Source: Corynebacterium humireducens NBRC 106098 = DSM 45392 (GTDB taxonomy: Bacteria; Actinomycetota; Actinomycetes; Mycobacteriales; Mycobacteriaceae). Taken from it: a stretch of DNA of 64,000 bases. The notes under the pieces were generated by a model, which was not told where the DNA came from, did not search any database, and saw only the letters and a program-made list of their open reading frames with translations. Both the position numbers and the translations under genes were made by a program. The stretch spans positions 992,001 to 1,056,000 of the forward strand of contig NZ_CP005286.1 of assembly GCF_000819445.1 (NCBI RefSeq), read 5' to 3'. The first letter of the stretch is position 1; every line of letters starts with the position of its first letter. Below, piece by piece: positions 17,801-29,646 of this stretch.

Positions 17801-18545
17801 CCTCGACGAACTCGTCGAAGGCCATGTTCTCGGTCTCCTTGATGGCGGCGACCACGAGGGCGCGGGAGCCGTCCTTCTGCGGGAGGTCGATGGCGAGGCC
17901 GAGGTTGATGTTCTCCGGGACGACGACGGACGGCTTGCCGTCCTTGATCTCGTAGGAGACGTTCATGTCCGGGTGGGCCATGATCGCCTTCACCATGGCG
18001 TAGCCGATGATGTGGGTGAAGGAGATCTTGCCGCCGCGGGTGCGTGCCAGGTGGTCGTTGACCATGGCGCGGTTCTCGAACATGAGCTTGACGGGCATGT
18101 CACGCACGGAGGTCGCGGTCGGGACCTCGAGGGACTCGTCCATGTTCTTCGCGATGGCGCGGAACATGCCACGCAGCGGCGTGGAGCCGGCCTCCGGCTT
18201 CGGGGTGTTGGCGGCGCGGTCGATGGGGGAGACCGGCTTGCGGCGGGCCGGGCGCGCCGGTGCCGCGGCGGCCTTCTGGGTGGTGGCCTGGGCGGCCTTG
18301 GCCTGCTCCGTCACGACGGTCTTTCGCTCCTCGTTCTTGTCGGAACCGATCGGGCCCGCGCTGGGCACCGACGCCGGCTGGGATGCCGACCTGGGGGCTG
18401 CGGTAGTTGCAGCGGACTGCGGGGCACCGTTCTTCTCAAACAGCTCCCGCCACTCCTTGTCCACGGACTGGGGGTCCTTCTGGAACTGCTGGAACATCTC
18501 GTCTACCAGCCACTCATTCGGGCCGAAAGTACTTGCGCTGCTCAC
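14808..18545 (-). CDS. odhA: 2-oxoglutarate dehydrogenase E1o with fused E2o succinyltransferase domain (OdhA)
   Basis: A 1245-residue fusion characteristic of Corynebacteriales. Residues about 1-40 (SSASTFGPNEWLVDEMFQQF) are the E1o N-terminal helix, then a low-complexity Ala/Pro linker. The E2-type acyltransferase domain (about 110-350) has ..STYDHRVIQGAESGEFL with the catalytic His-Asp region. The thiamine-diphosphate E1o domain (about 370-1245) has GMPHRGRLNVL and GDASFAGLGIVQETINL. There is no lipoyl domain, as known for OdhA, which works with AceF and Lpd. GTG 18545 is chosen because it gives the family N-terminus; the frame could start six codons earlier at 18563. In C. glutamicum it is inhibited by OdhI. 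The gene is single and followed by a hairpin. Confidence 0.95.
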   Translation of the reverse strand: MSSASTFGPNEWLVDEMFQQFQKDPQSVDKEWRELFEKNGAPQSAATTAAPRSASQPASVPSAGPIGSDKNEERKTVVTEQAKAAQATTQKAAAAPARPARRKPVSPIDRAANTPKPEAGSTPLRGMFRAIAKNMDESLEVPTATSVRDMPVKLMFENRAMVNDHLARTRGGKISFTHIIGYAMVKAIMAHPDMNVSYEIKDGKPSVVVPENINLGLAIDLPQKDGSRALVVAAIKETENMAFDEFVEAYEDIVERSRVGKLKLDDYQGVTVSLTNPGGIGTRHSVPRLTKGQGTIIGVGSMDYPAEFAGASEDRLAELGVGKLVTITSTYDHRVIQGAESGEFLRTMSQLLVDDKFWDHIFDRMNIPYAPMRWAQDLPNRGIDKNTRVMQLIEAYRSRGHLIADTNPLQWIQPGMPVPDHRDLDIETHGLTIWDLDRTFHVGGFGGKESMTLREVLSRLRAAYTLKVGSEYTHILDRDEREWLQDRLEAGMPKPTNAEQKYILQKLNAAEAFENFLQTKYVGQKRFSLEGAEALIPLMDAAIDTAAGQGLDEVVIGMPHRGRLNVLFNIVGKSLATIFNEFEGNITQGQIGGSGDVKYHLGSEGTHIQMFGDGEIKVSLTANPSHLEAVNPVMVGMARAKQDLLDKGDDGFTVMPLMLHGDASFAGLGIVQETINLYGLRGYTVGGTVHIVVNNQIGFTTTPDSSRSTHYATDVAKGFDCPVFHVNGDDPEAVVWVGQLATEYRRRFGKDVFIDLICYRRRGHNEADDPSMTQPLMYDLIADRKSVRARYTDDLVGRGDLSAEDAAIAAQDFHDQMESVFNEVKEAEKEGPQEQTGITGSQELTRGLDTSITREDLVEIGMAYSNAPEDFEFHPRVAPVAKRRAESVREGGIDWGWGELIAFSSLANEGRLVRLAGEDSRRGTFTQRHAIPIDPRNGNEFNPLNELAVEKGNGGKFLVYNSALTEYAGMGFEYGYTMGNSDAVVAWEAQFGDFANGAQTIIDEYVSSGEAKWGQTSGVILLLPHGYEGQGPDHSSARIERFLQLCAEGSMTVAQPTTPANHFHLLRRHALGTMRRPLVVFTPKSMLRMKDAASPVEHFTDVKSFQSVYNDPRLVDLEGNIIGDAEKVTTIMLCSGKVYYELEKRRKKDKREDIAIVRVEMLHPIPFNRLREAFECYPNATEVRFVQDEPANQGPWPFYNEHLRNLIPGMPEMRRISRRAQSSTATGVTKVHQLEQAQLIDEAFA

Positions 18546-18669
18546 GGCAGGTGCTCGCCTCATTTCATTGCTTCATGGTGCAGTCGTCTTGCCAACAATA
18601 ATTGTCCACTACAGGGTAGCGTGATGATACCCTGCCCCCCGCACTGCCGGGGGCTTTACTTCACCCCCG

Positions 18670-22398
<3,729 letters not shown>

Positions 22399-23166
22399 CT
22401 AATCCACCGGCACGGTGAAGGTCGCCGGGACGACGCCCAGGGACTCCCGCGAGTTCGCGATGACCGCGCGGGTGAGCTTGCGGTTGGCGAGCGTGCCCGC
22501 GATCGCGCCGATACCCAGCGGCATGAGCTTGCCCAGCCACACGCGGCGGAAACGCTTGGACAGGTTCTTCAGCGCCATGCGGATGAGCCGGTTGTTGATC
22601 TCCCCGAGCTTCGGGGCGGAGAACCGCGCGACCGTCGACATGGTCGGCAGGCCCTTGGACTTGCCGACGTCCCCGACGAACGCGTCCACCACCGCCGTGC
22701 CCTTGGCACCGAGCAGGGACACGAGGATGAGGGCCTTGCGGCGCTCCTTCTCCGAGATGTCCACGCCCCGCAGGTGCGCGCTGGCCATCGTGTACCAGGC
22801 GGCGGCGTCGAGGAAGACGATCGACTCCGCGCCGATCGCGGCCGCGCCCGTGAAGAACCCGATGCCCGGGATCGCGGCGGCGGCGCCGGCCCCCGCGCCG
22901 GTTCCGGTGGTGATCATGAGGAAGTGCTTGTCGACGAGCTCCTGGATCTCCGCCGGACTCGCCTCAGGATGCTTCCGTCGCAGACGGTCGACGTAGTTCT
23001 CGATCGCCGAGGACTGGATCGACACCGCCTTGTCGAGCGCGCGGATCAGCGCCCGGCCGGCAGGACCGGCGTCGGCCTCCAGCGCCTGCGGATCAGAACC
23101 CAGGCCGTCGACGATGGCCTGCTCCGGGGCGTCCGTCGTGGGCGGGGTGGACTTGATGAGGGCCAT
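22399..23166 (-). CDS. Conserved hypothetical membrane-associated protein (EcsC-like)
   Basis: A 255-residue protein. It has a helical N-terminus (ALIRALDKAVSIQSSAIENYVDRLRRKHP), a Gly/Ala-rich hydrophobic hairpin (about residues 88-118: TGTGAGAGAAAAIPGIGFFTGAAAIGAESI), and helices with YTMASAHLRGVDISEKERRKALIL. A C-terminal basic segment has IGAIAGTLANRKLTRAVI. It resembles EcsC-type proteins, sometimes linked to ABC exporters. Here it abuts a fused ABC exporter with no gap, so a joint role is likely. A GGAG ribosome-binding site precedes ATG 23166. The function is not known. Confidence 0.65.
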   Translation of the reverse strand: MALIKSTPPTTDAPEQAIVDGLGSDPQALEADAGPAGRALIRALDKAVSIQSSAIENYVDRLRRKHPEASPAEIQELVDKHFLMITTGTGAGAGAAAAIPGIGFFTGAAAIGAESIVFLDAAAWYTMASAHLRGVDISEKERRKALILVSLLGAKGTAVVDAFVGDVGKSKGLPTMSTVARFSAPKLGEINNRLIRMALKNLSKRFRRVWLGKLMPLGIGAIAGTLANRKLTRAVIANSRESLGVVPATFTVPVD

Positions 23167-23259
23167 GGGTTCTCCTTACAGACTGTTGCGGTTACCTATT
23201 GTCCGATTCTAATTGAATACACATTGTCCAACTCCGGGTCAGACCCGTTTGTTCCCGAT

Positions 23260-24081
23260 TCAGGAGTTCTCCTCGTTGGCGAAGGCCTCCGCCGCCTCCA
23301 CCTGCTCCGGGGTGGGACGCACGCCCGTGTACAGCGCGAACTGCTCCGCCGCCTGCAGCGCGACCACCTCGCCGCCGTTGATCGACGGCCGCCCCAGACG
23401 CTCCGCGGCCGCGATGAGCGGGGTGCGCACCGGGTACGCGACGACGTCGAAAATAATGTCGGCGGCCGTGATCTCGGCGTCGCTGAACGCCTGCGCCTCC
23501 GGGGCCAGACCCGACATGCCCAGCGGGGTGACGTTGACCAGCAGGCGGGCCCCCGCGGGCACCTCCTCCGGGGACCAGTCCCAGCCGTAACGCTCCGCCA
23601 GGGCCGGGCCGGTCTCCGCGTTGCGGGCGACGACGGTGCCCGACATACCGTGGTCGGCCAGCGCCGCGACCACCGCGTTGGCCATGCCGCCCGAACCCCG
23701 CACCGCCACCGGCAGGGAGGGGTCGACGCCGTGGGAGCGCAGCAGCGAGGCGACGGCGACGTAGTCGGTGTTGTAGCCCACCAGCTCACCGTCGGTGTTG
23801 ACGATGGTGTTCACCGCGTTGATGCGCTCGGCGGAGGGGTCGAGGGCGTCGATAAGCGGGATGACGTCCTGCTTGTAGGGCATCGACACGCCCGCGCCCC
23901 GGATGTCCAGCCCCCGGATGCCGGCGACCGCCGCGGTGATGTCCGTCGGGGCGACCGCCTTGTAGAGGTAGTTGAGCCCCAGTTCGGCGTACAGCCAGTT
24001 GTGGAAGCGCACGCCGTGATTCGAGGGACGCGCAGCCAGGGAGATGCAGAGTGTGGTTTCGCGGTCGACGTAGTTCACCAT
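23260..24081 (-). CDS. aroE: Shikimate dehydrogenase-family protein
   Basis: A 273-residue AroE-family NAD(P)-dependent oxidoreductase. The N-terminal substrate half has SMPYKQDVIPLID, the catalytic Lys and its surroundings, and INAVNTIVN. The Rossmann half has VRGSGGMANAVVAAL and the NADP-binding region TVVARNAETG. Features such as SMPYK rather than SVTMPHK resemble the shikimate dehydrogenase-like/YdiB side of the family, so quinate or shikimate use cannot be told apart. It is the gene called aroE at this place in C. glutamicum. ATG 24081 lies seven bases after a TACGGT -10 that overlaps the -10 of the divergent esterase gene. The longer open frame would run into that gene. Confidence 0.85.
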   Translation of the reverse strand: MVNYVDRETTLCISLAARPSNHGVRFHNWLYAELGLNYLYKAVAPTDITAAVAGIRGLDIRGAGVSMPYKQDVIPLIDALDPSAERINAVNTIVNTDGELVGYNTDYVAVASLLRSHGVDPSLPVAVRGSGGMANAVVAALADHGMSGTVVARNAETGPALAERYGWDWSPEEVPAGARLLVNVTPLGMSGLAPEAQAFSDAEITAADIIFDVVAYPVRTPLIAAAERLGRPSINGGEVVALQAAEQFALYTGVRPTPEQVEAAEAFANEENS

Positions 24082-24103
24082 GCTCACTACCGTAGTGATC
24101 ATG
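24079..24103. promoter_or_regulatory. Divergent overlapping leaderless promoters in a 25-base near-palindrome
   Basis: Plus-strand -10 TACCGT (24088-24093) and minus-strand -10 TACGGT (24094-24089) share five bases. Each is followed by exactly seven bases and an ATG (24101 and 24081). The whole stretch is an inverted repeat with 12-base arms matching at 11 positions (left arm CATGCTCACTAC) and includes both start codons. Confidence 0.65.
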
Positions 24104-25678
24104 ACCTCCTTCGACACCCCGGGACCGCTGGTCCGCACCACAGCGGGTGCGGTGCGGGGGCTGGTCGACGGGAAACTGGGGATCCGGACGTGGCGCGGCA
24201 TCCCCTTCGGGGCCAGCACCGGCGGCGACAACCGCTTCCGCGCCCCCCGCCGCCCCCGCCACTGGAGGGGCGTGCGCGACGCCACCCGCTTCGGGCCGGT
24301 CGCCCCGCAGCCGACCTACTCCTGGACCGACCGCGTCGTCGGCGCGGAGAACTGCCTCCACCTCGACGTCGTCCGCCCGGACACCGACGACGAACTGCCC
24401 GTGGTCGTCTACCTCCACGGCGGCTCCTTCATCATGGGCTCCTCCCACGAGCCGATGCTGCGCGGCTACCAGTTCGCCACCGCCATCGACTGTGTGTACG
24501 TCTCGGTCAACTTCCGCCTCGGGGCACTCGGCTACCTCGACCTGCGTTCCATCGGCGACGACTGCGTGGCCAACCCCGCCGTGCGCGACCAGCTGCTGGC
24601 CCTGCAGTGGGTGCAGTCCAACATCTCCCAGTTCGGCGGCGACCCCACCCAGGTGACGCTCATGGGGGAGTCCGCCGGTGGCGCGGCCGTGGCGACCCTC
24701 ATGGCCATCCCCGCCGCCGAGGGCCTCTTCCACCGCGCCATCGCCCAGTCGCCGCCGCTGGCGATGGTCCACTCACGCGCCCAGTCCGAGCTGTGGGCCC
24801 GCGAGCTCGTCTACCAGATGGCCCTGCCCCGCCAGGCGACGCTGCGTGACCTGCGCGCCGAGCACCCCCACGACCTGGTGCGCGCCGGGCAGTCGATGAT
24901 GTGGCGCGGCCAGGGCTTCATGCACCTCAACACCACCTACGCGCCGACCGTCGACGGCACGCTCCTCCTCGAGCACCCCCTGCGGGCCTTCGGGGACGGC
25001 CAGCAGATGAAGGTGCCGCTGCTGCTGGGCACGAACTCGGACGAGGCGAGCTTCTCCAAGCTCTTCTACATGCGGAACTCCGCCCGCTCCCGCGCGGCCC
25101 TGCGCCTGCTCTCCGCCTTCGACTCCACCGAGGCCCACCGCGTCCTCGACGCCTACTCCGGGGCCTACGAACGCGGCCAGTTCGCGGAACTGCTTGCCGA
25201 CGCCCTCTTCTGGGCCCCCTCCGTGCGCCTCGCCACCGACCACAACCTCGTGGCGCCGACGTGGATGTACCGCTTCGACTACGCCCCCGCCGCCCTGCGC
25301 TGGCTGGGGCTGGGCGCGATGCACTCCCTCGAGCTCTCCTCGATCTTCGGTGACCCGGGGGCGTCGCGGACCTCCGGCATCACCCGCTTCGGCGGCATGG
25401 AGGGCATGGCCGAGCTCACCGACCGCATGCAGTACCACTGGGGCCAGTTCATCCACCACGGCCGGCCGGGCGTCGAGTGGCCCCCCTACGGGCCGCCCTC
25501 GGACACCATCCCCGCCCGCGCCACGATGGTCTTCGACGACCCCCCGCACGTCGAGTACGACCCCAAGGACGGGCAGCGCCGCGCCTGGGCCGACTACGAC
25601 ATGACGGAGTGGGGCAACGGCGTCCCCGAACTGCTGGAGCAGTTGGGGCTGATGATCAGCACGGAGCTGGGGCGGTAG
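24101..25678 (+). CDS. Type-B carboxylesterase / lipase
   Basis: A 525-residue alpha/beta-hydrolase of the carboxylesterase/cholinesterase family. The N-terminal GIPFGASTGGDNRF, ENCLHLDVVRP and the oxyanion-hole YLHGGSF precede the nucleophile elbow GESAGG (Ser near residue 192). An acidic residue lies in GTNSDEASF and the catalytic His in GAMHSLELSSIFG. No signal peptide is seen, so it is probably cytoplasmic. The substrate cannot be told; relatives act on carboxylic esters, carbamates or p-nitrobenzyl esters. ATG 24101 has no ribosome-binding site and a -10 seven bases upstream. Confidence 0.87.
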   Translation: MTSFDTPGPLVRTTAGAVRGLVDGKLGIRTWRGIPFGASTGGDNRFRAPRRPRHWRGVRDATRFGPVAPQPTYSWTDRVVGAENCLHLDVVRPDTDDELPVVVYLHGGSFIMGSSHEPMLRGYQFATAIDCVYVSVNFRLGALGYLDLRSIGDDCVANPAVRDQLLALQWVQSNISQFGGDPTQVTLMGESAGGAAVATLMAIPAAEGLFHRAIAQSPPLAMVHSRAQSELWARELVYQMALPRQATLRDLRAEHPHDLVRAGQSMMWRGQGFMHLNTTYAPTVDGTLLLEHPLRAFGDGQQMKVPLLLGTNSDEASFSKLFYMRNSARSRAALRLLSAFDSTEAHRVLDAYSGAYERGQFAELLADALFWAPSVRLATDHNLVAPTWMYRFDYAPAALRWLGLGAMHSLELSSIFGDPGASRTSGITRFGGMEGMAELTDRMQYHWGQFIHHGRPGVEWPPYGPPSDTIPARATMVFDDPPHVEYDPKDGQRRAWADYDMTEWGNGVPELLEQLGLMISTELGR

Positions 25679-25733
25679 CCGCCCGGGTTCTCCCGCAGGT
25701 GGCGAAACGCTGGGCAGGACGGGGCGCGCGCGG

Positions 25734-25739
25734 CTAGGC
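25734..25739 (+). promoter_or_regulatory. -10 hexamer TAGGCT upstream of acidic-tail protein
   Basis: TAGGCT lies 63 bases before the ATG at 25803, leaving a leader of about 55 bases that ends in a GGGAAGGG ribosome-binding site. Confidence 0.45.
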
Positions 25740-25802
25740 TGGTGCGGGATTGCCGTTGGCGGTCGTCGACAAGAGAACAACCGGGAAGGGATTTCCACCA
25801 CC

Positions 25803-26666
25803 ATGAGCTTCTTTGAGGACATTGCCGCCGCCCTGGATGCAGAGGGCATCGAGTCCCGCGTGCACGACGACACCATGTTCGTCCCGATCACCTCCGACCT
25901 GGAGATCCAGTTCGTGGAGATCGACCCCCACATGCCCGCCGCCAACGTCTACATCGCGGCCGCCGACGTCGACGAGGACGACGAGAACTTCGAGGCCGTC
26001 CTCGTCTCCGTCGTCTTCTCCGTCGAGGACGCCGTCGACACCGTCGCGCGCCACGTCGCCACCGACCAGGTCGTCACCGTGCTGCGCGACCTGCTCGAGG
26101 GCACCGACGAGCGCATCGGCGACCTGGAGTTCTACCAGGACGCCGTCAACGCCAACCTCGTCCGCGCGGAGGTGGGCAACAACTCTGAGCTGCAGGTCCT
26201 CGTCGAGGTCATCGACGGGGTGCCGTCCGCGGTCGTCCAGTTCGTCGCCATCGGGGAGTCCTTCGAGGACCTCATCGACCAGGCCATCGACGAACTCTGG
26301 GAGTCCGACGGCGACGCCCAGCTCACCGAGGAGGACCGCCAGCGCATGTTCGCGGACCTCACCGCCGAGGTGGAGCTGGCCACCGACGAGGTCCTCGACC
26401 TCGGCGTGTTCACCGACTTCGACAGGCTTTTCGACGTCATCTCGCTCGCCGCCGACCAGGCCGAGGACTGGGAGGAGCAGCTCGTCCCCTTCGACGAGGA
26501 CGAGTTCGACGAGCCGGACGTCTACGACCTCTTCGGCGCCGACGAGGGCGAGGATGACGAAGACGACGAGGACGACGACTTCGACGATGAGGACGACGAG
26601 GACGACGACTTCGACGACCTCGATGACGAGGACGACGAGGACGAGGCCGACCACGACGAGGCCTGA
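25803..26666 (+). CDS. Hypothetical protein with Asp/Glu polyacidic tail
   Basis: A 287-residue, very acidic soluble protein of unknown function. Residues about 1-150 form an alpha/beta region (FEDIAAALDAEGIESRVHDD, VFVPITSDLEIQFVEI) with a chaperone-like YbjN or type III chaperone flavour, but the match is too weak to name. Residues about 160-225 are helical. The last 60 residues are almost only Asp and Glu with Phe spacers (DDDFDDEDDEDDDFDDLDDE). Such tails bind cations, basic proteins or act as DNA mimics. It has a GGAAGGG ribosome-binding site. It has its own promoter and no obvious operon partner. Confidence 0.7.
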   Translation: MSFFEDIAAALDAEGIESRVHDDTMFVPITSDLEIQFVEIDPHMPAANVYIAAADVDEDDENFEAVLVSVVFSVEDAVDTVARHVATDQVVTVLRDLLEGTDERIGDLEFYQDAVNANLVRAEVGNNSELQVLVEVIDGVPSAVVQFVAIGESFEDLIDQAIDELWESDGDAQLTEEDRQRMFADLTAEVELATDEVLDLGVFTDFDRLFDVISLAADQAEDWEEQLVPFDEDEFDEPDVYDLFGADEGEDDEDDEDDDFDDEDDEDDDFDDLDDEDDEDEADHDEA

Positions 26667-26706
26667 GCCTCGTCGATCGTCCACTGTGCGTTTCTCCCGC
26701 GACGGC

Positions 26707-26712
26707 TAAGAT
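26707..26712 (+). promoter_or_regulatory. -10 hexamer TAAGAT upstream of serine hydrolase gene
   Basis: TAAGAT is 47 bases before the likely GTG at 26760. A GGAG ribosome-binding site lies at 26745-26748. Confidence 0.4.
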
Positions 26713-26759
26713 GCGCAGGGTGTGAAGGGCCGTCGGAATGAGCAGGAGTGGAGTGGGTC

Positions 26760-27854
26760 GTGGCGTTGTCCTCGAAGTTTCCGGTGTCGTTGGTGAATGA
26801 GCGGATTGCCCGCCTACGTCAGCGTCCGCCGCGGGAGGAACGGTTCCGGGCCGTCGACGAGAAGGTCGCGGAGATGTCGAAGCTCGGCGACGTGTCCGTG
26901 GCTATCGAGCGTGCCGACGGCTCCTTCCGGCACCTGTTCACCACCGGACCCCTCGACCCTGACTCGCGTTTCGCCAGCGGTTCGGTGACCAAGCTGTTCA
27001 CGCACGCCATCATCTTCCGCCTCATCGACGAGGGGCAGCTCAGCTACGACACCCTCATCGCCTCCCGCGTGCCGGCCGGCTCGCTCGACGGGCTGCACGT
27101 CATCCGCGGCGAGGACTACGGCTCGGAGCTGACCGTCCGCCACCTCATCGACCACACCTCGGGGCTGGCCAGCTGGGAGGACACGAAGGACCCGGGTGGG
27201 CGCGACGTCATCGACCAGATCGTGGACTGGGACCGGGTGGTCAGCGTCGACGAGCAGATGGAGACGGCCGCCCGTAACGGCGCCAAGTTCCCGCCCGGCC
27301 AGGGCAACCGTGCCCACTACTCGGACCTCAACGCGGAGCTGCTCAGCCAGGTCGCCCAGCACACCACGGGCCGGACGTACCAGGAGCTGGCGAACCACTA
27401 CATCATCACGCCGCTGGAGATGGAGCACACGACCTTCGTGCGGCCGGGGCGGCACGACTACGCGGAGGTCCGCACCGACAAGCACGTGGTGTGGTCCTCG
27501 CGGTACCTTTCCAGCTCGCTGGGTTCCTCCGGCGTCATCTCCACGGCCCCGGACCTGCTGGTGTTCATCCGGGCCTTCCACACCGGCCGGATCTTCGACC
27601 ACGGGCACATCCAGGACCCGCAGCTGCGCCGCATCCAGCACCGTCCGCTGCGTTACGGCAGCGGCATGATGGCGATGGGGCTGCCGAAGATCCTGTCGCC
27701 GCTGGTCCCGGCGCCGCTCATCCTCGGGCACACGGGCGTGCACGGCGCCTTCGCGTTCTACTGCCCCTCCCGTTCGGCGTTCATCGCGGGTTCCGTGAAC
27801 TCGATCGTCACGCCGCCCTTCGAGGTCATCTACCGCTACCTCGACGCGCTCTAG
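26760..27854 (+). CDS. Serine hydrolase, class C beta-lactamase/penicillin-binding-like
   Basis: A 364-residue protein of the beta-lactamase/D-aminopeptidase fold. The S-x-x-K motif is FASGSVTKLF (Ser near residue 75). A Y-S-D triad stands where Y-x-N is usual (HYSDLN, near residue 182). The third motif is HTGVHG (family H/K-T/S-G). No signal peptide is evident, so it is probably cytoplasmic and an esterase or peptidase rather than a secreted beta-lactamase. The start is uncertain: GTG 26760 lies a usable distance from AGGAG, whereas GTG 26748 overlaps it. It converges on a small unknown gene with a 5-base gap. Confidence 0.8.
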   Translation: MALSSKFPVSLVNERIARLRQRPPREERFRAVDEKVAEMSKLGDVSVAIERADGSFRHLFTTGPLDPDSRFASGSVTKLFTHAIIFRLIDEGQLSYDTLIASRVPAGSLDGLHVIRGEDYGSELTVRHLIDHTSGLASWEDTKDPGGRDVIDQIVDWDRVVSVDEQMETAARNGAKFPPGQGNRAHYSDLNAELLSQVAQHTTGRTYQELANHYIITPLEMEHTTFVRPGRHDYAEVRTDKHVVWSSRYLSSSLGSSGVISTAPDLLVFIRAFHTGRIFDHGHIQDPQLRRIQHRPLRYGSGMMAMGLPKILSPLVPAPLILGHTGVHGAFAFYCPSRSAFIAGSVNSIVTPPFEVIYRYLDAL

Positions 27855-27859
27855 CCGGC

Positions 27860-28321
27860 TCAGGCGGCGGCGCTGTACCCCGCGAACAGTGAGGCGGGGG
27901 AGTGGACGGGGTGGTGGGCGGCGTCGACAAGCCAGACGTAGGTGGCGGCGCGGCCGCTGGGGATCTCGTGGACGGCGTCGACAAGCGCATTCTCGACGAG
28001 CGCCCGCACCCAGCCCTCCGCCCGCACCGGGTCGACGGCGCCGCGGGCGTCGGTGATGCGGAGGGTGACCAGGTAGGCGGGTTCGCGGTCCTCGCCGAAG
28101 CCGCGGACGCGGGCCCGGACGCGCTCACCGACGCGGTGGCGGGTGACCGTGAGCCGCAGCCCGTCGGGAAGTGTCTTGCCCGGGGGACGCCAGCTGGCCG
28201 CCGGACGGGCGAGGGAACGCGGGTGGTGGAGGATTGAGTGGATGTCACGCAGGGTGTCCGCCTCGTGGCGGCGGAGTTCGGTGGCGACGGTGGACGGGGT
28301 GTGCAGGTGGTTGATCGACAT
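27860..28321 (-). CDS. Hypothetical protein
   Basis: A 153-residue soluble protein (MSINHLHTPSTVATELRRHEAD...). It is Arg- and Ala-rich, with a mixed alpha/beta C-terminal half (YLVTLRITDARGAVDPVRAEGWVRALVENALVDAVHEIP) and the segment ATYVWLVDAAHHPVH. I recognise no family or catalytic motif. ATG 28321 lies seven bases after a TAGAGT -10, so it is probably leaderless. The longer open frame upstream would run through the divergent MFS promoter. It is divergent from the MFS exporter gene and convergent with the serine hydrolase gene. Confidence 0.65.
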   Translation of the reverse strand: MSINHLHTPSTVATELRRHEADTLRDIHSILHHPRSLARPAASWRPPGKTLPDGLRLTVTRHRVGERVRARVRGFGEDREPAYLVTLRITDARGAVDPVRAEGWVRALVENALVDAVHEIPSGRAATYVWLVDAAHHPVHSPASLFAGYSAAA

Positions 28322-28328
28322 GCCCCGC

Positions 28329-28334
28329 ACTCTA
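28329..28334 (-). promoter_or_regulatory. -10 hexamer TAGAGT, leaderless start of hypothetical gene
   Basis: On the minus strand TAGAGT is followed by seven bases and the ATG at 28321. Confidence 0.5.
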
Positions 28335-28406
28335 GGGCCGACCAATGACACGCCTGTTCGATATATGGAACATTTGTGCGAAAGGGCTGTTCGGGCGGGC
28401 AGGGGG

Positions 28407-28412
28407 TACCCT
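28407..28412 (+). promoter_or_regulatory. -10 hexamer TACCCT of MFS exporter gene
   Basis: TACCCT ends ten bases before the ATG at 28423, so the leader would be only a few bases long. No ribosome-binding site is visible. Confidence 0.45.
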
Positions 28413-28422
28413 GAGCAGTGAT

Positions 28423-29646
28423 ATGACAAGTCAACAACAGGTCCGCCCGCAGATCCCCACCGAGATCTGGGTGCTCGTCACCGCGGCGTTCATCATCGCC
28501 CTCGGCTACGGACTCATCGCCCCGATCCTCCCGCAGTTCGCCGTCAGCTTCGACGTCTCCATGGCCGCCGCCGGAGCGGTCGTCTCCATCTTCGCGGCCT
28601 CCCGGCTGTTCTTCGCGCCGGTGTCCGGCCGCCTCATCGACACCATCGGGTCCCGCCGGGTCTACCTCACCGGACTCCTCACCGTGGCCGTGACCACCGC
28701 GCTCGTGGCCGCCGCCCAGGAGTACTGGCACATCCTGCTGCTGCGCGGCATCGCCGGCATCGGCTCGACGATGTTCACCGTCTCCGCCATGGGGCTCATC
28801 GTGCGGATCGCGCCGCCGGAGATCCGCGGCCGGGCCTCCGCGGTGTACGCCACCGCCTTCCTCGTGGGCAACGTCATCGGCCCGGTGGTGGGAGCGGCGC
28901 TGTCGATGCTGGGTATGCGCGCCCCCTTCGTCATCTACGGTGCCGCGGTGGCGCTGGCCGCCTTCGTTGTCTGGTGGCGGATGCCGCGCCGCGCCAGTGA
29001 CGGGGAGGGGAAGAAGAAGGACGTGCAGCCGCCGATGCGTTTCGGCGAGGCCGTCCGTGACAGCGCCTACCGTTCGGCGCTGGTGTCCGGATTCGCGTTC
29101 GGCTGGGTCAACTTCGGCGTGCGCGTGGCCACCCTGCCGCTGTTCGCCGCCGCGGTGTTCCAGCACGGAGGTGCGATCGCCGGCCTCGCGATGGCGGCCT
29201 TCGCCCTGGGCAACGCGGTGACACTGCAGTTCTCCGGACGCCTCGCCGACTCCCTCGGACGCAAGCCGCTGGTCATCTCGGGGCTCGTCGTCAACGCCGT
29301 GTTCACCGGCGCCATCGGCTTCGCCGACAGCTTCTGGCCGCTGCTCATCGTCTCCGCGCTCTCCGGCGCGGGCGCCGGGATGCTCAACCCGGCGCAGCAG
29401 GCGGTGCTCGCCGACGTCATCGGCAACCAGCGCTCCGGCGGCCGGGTGCTGGCCAACTTCCAGATGTCCCAGGACCTCGGCGCGATCATCGGGCCGATCC
29501 TCATCGGTGCCGTCGCGCAGAGCTACGGCTTCGAGCTGGGCTTCCTCATCTGCGGAGTCATCGGCCTGGCGGCCGCCGCAGTGTGGGCCTTCGGACGGGA
29601 GACCCTCGAGGGTGGTCCCGGCGTGCAGCTGGAGAAGATCGCCTAG
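28423..29646 (+). CDS. MFS drug:H+ antiporter (12-helix, DHA1-like)
   Basis: A 407-residue transporter with about 12 membrane helices. The MFS loop 2-3 motif is GRLIDTIGSRRVYL. The antiporter motif C in helix 5 is visible as FLVGNVIGPVVGAAL, and the second-half repeat reads GRLADSLGRKPLV. It is predicted to export small molecules or drugs in exchange for protons. ATG 28423 is chosen because the family N-terminus (IPTEIWVLVTAAFIIALGYGLIAP) follows at once and a -10 lies just upstream. It is followed without a gap by a second MFS gene, so the two form an operon. Confidence 0.88.
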   Translation: MTSQQQVRPQIPTEIWVLVTAAFIIALGYGLIAPILPQFAVSFDVSMAAAGAVVSIFAASRLFFAPVSGRLIDTIGSRRVYLTGLLTVAVTTALVAAAQEYWHILLLRGIAGIGSTMFTVSAMGLIVRIAPPEIRGRASAVYATAFLVGNVIGPVVGAALSMLGMRAPFVIYGAAVALAAFVVWWRMPRRASDGEGKKKDVQPPMRFGEAVRDSAYRSALVSGFAFGWVNFGVRVATLPLFAAAVFQHGGAIAGLAMAAFALGNAVTLQFSGRLADSLGRKPLVISGLVVNAVFTGAIGFADSFWPLLIVSALSGAGAGMLNPAQQAVLADVIGNQRSGGRVLANFQMSQDLGAIIGPILIGAVAQSYGFELGFLICGVIGLAAAAVWAFGRETLEGGPGVQLEKIA

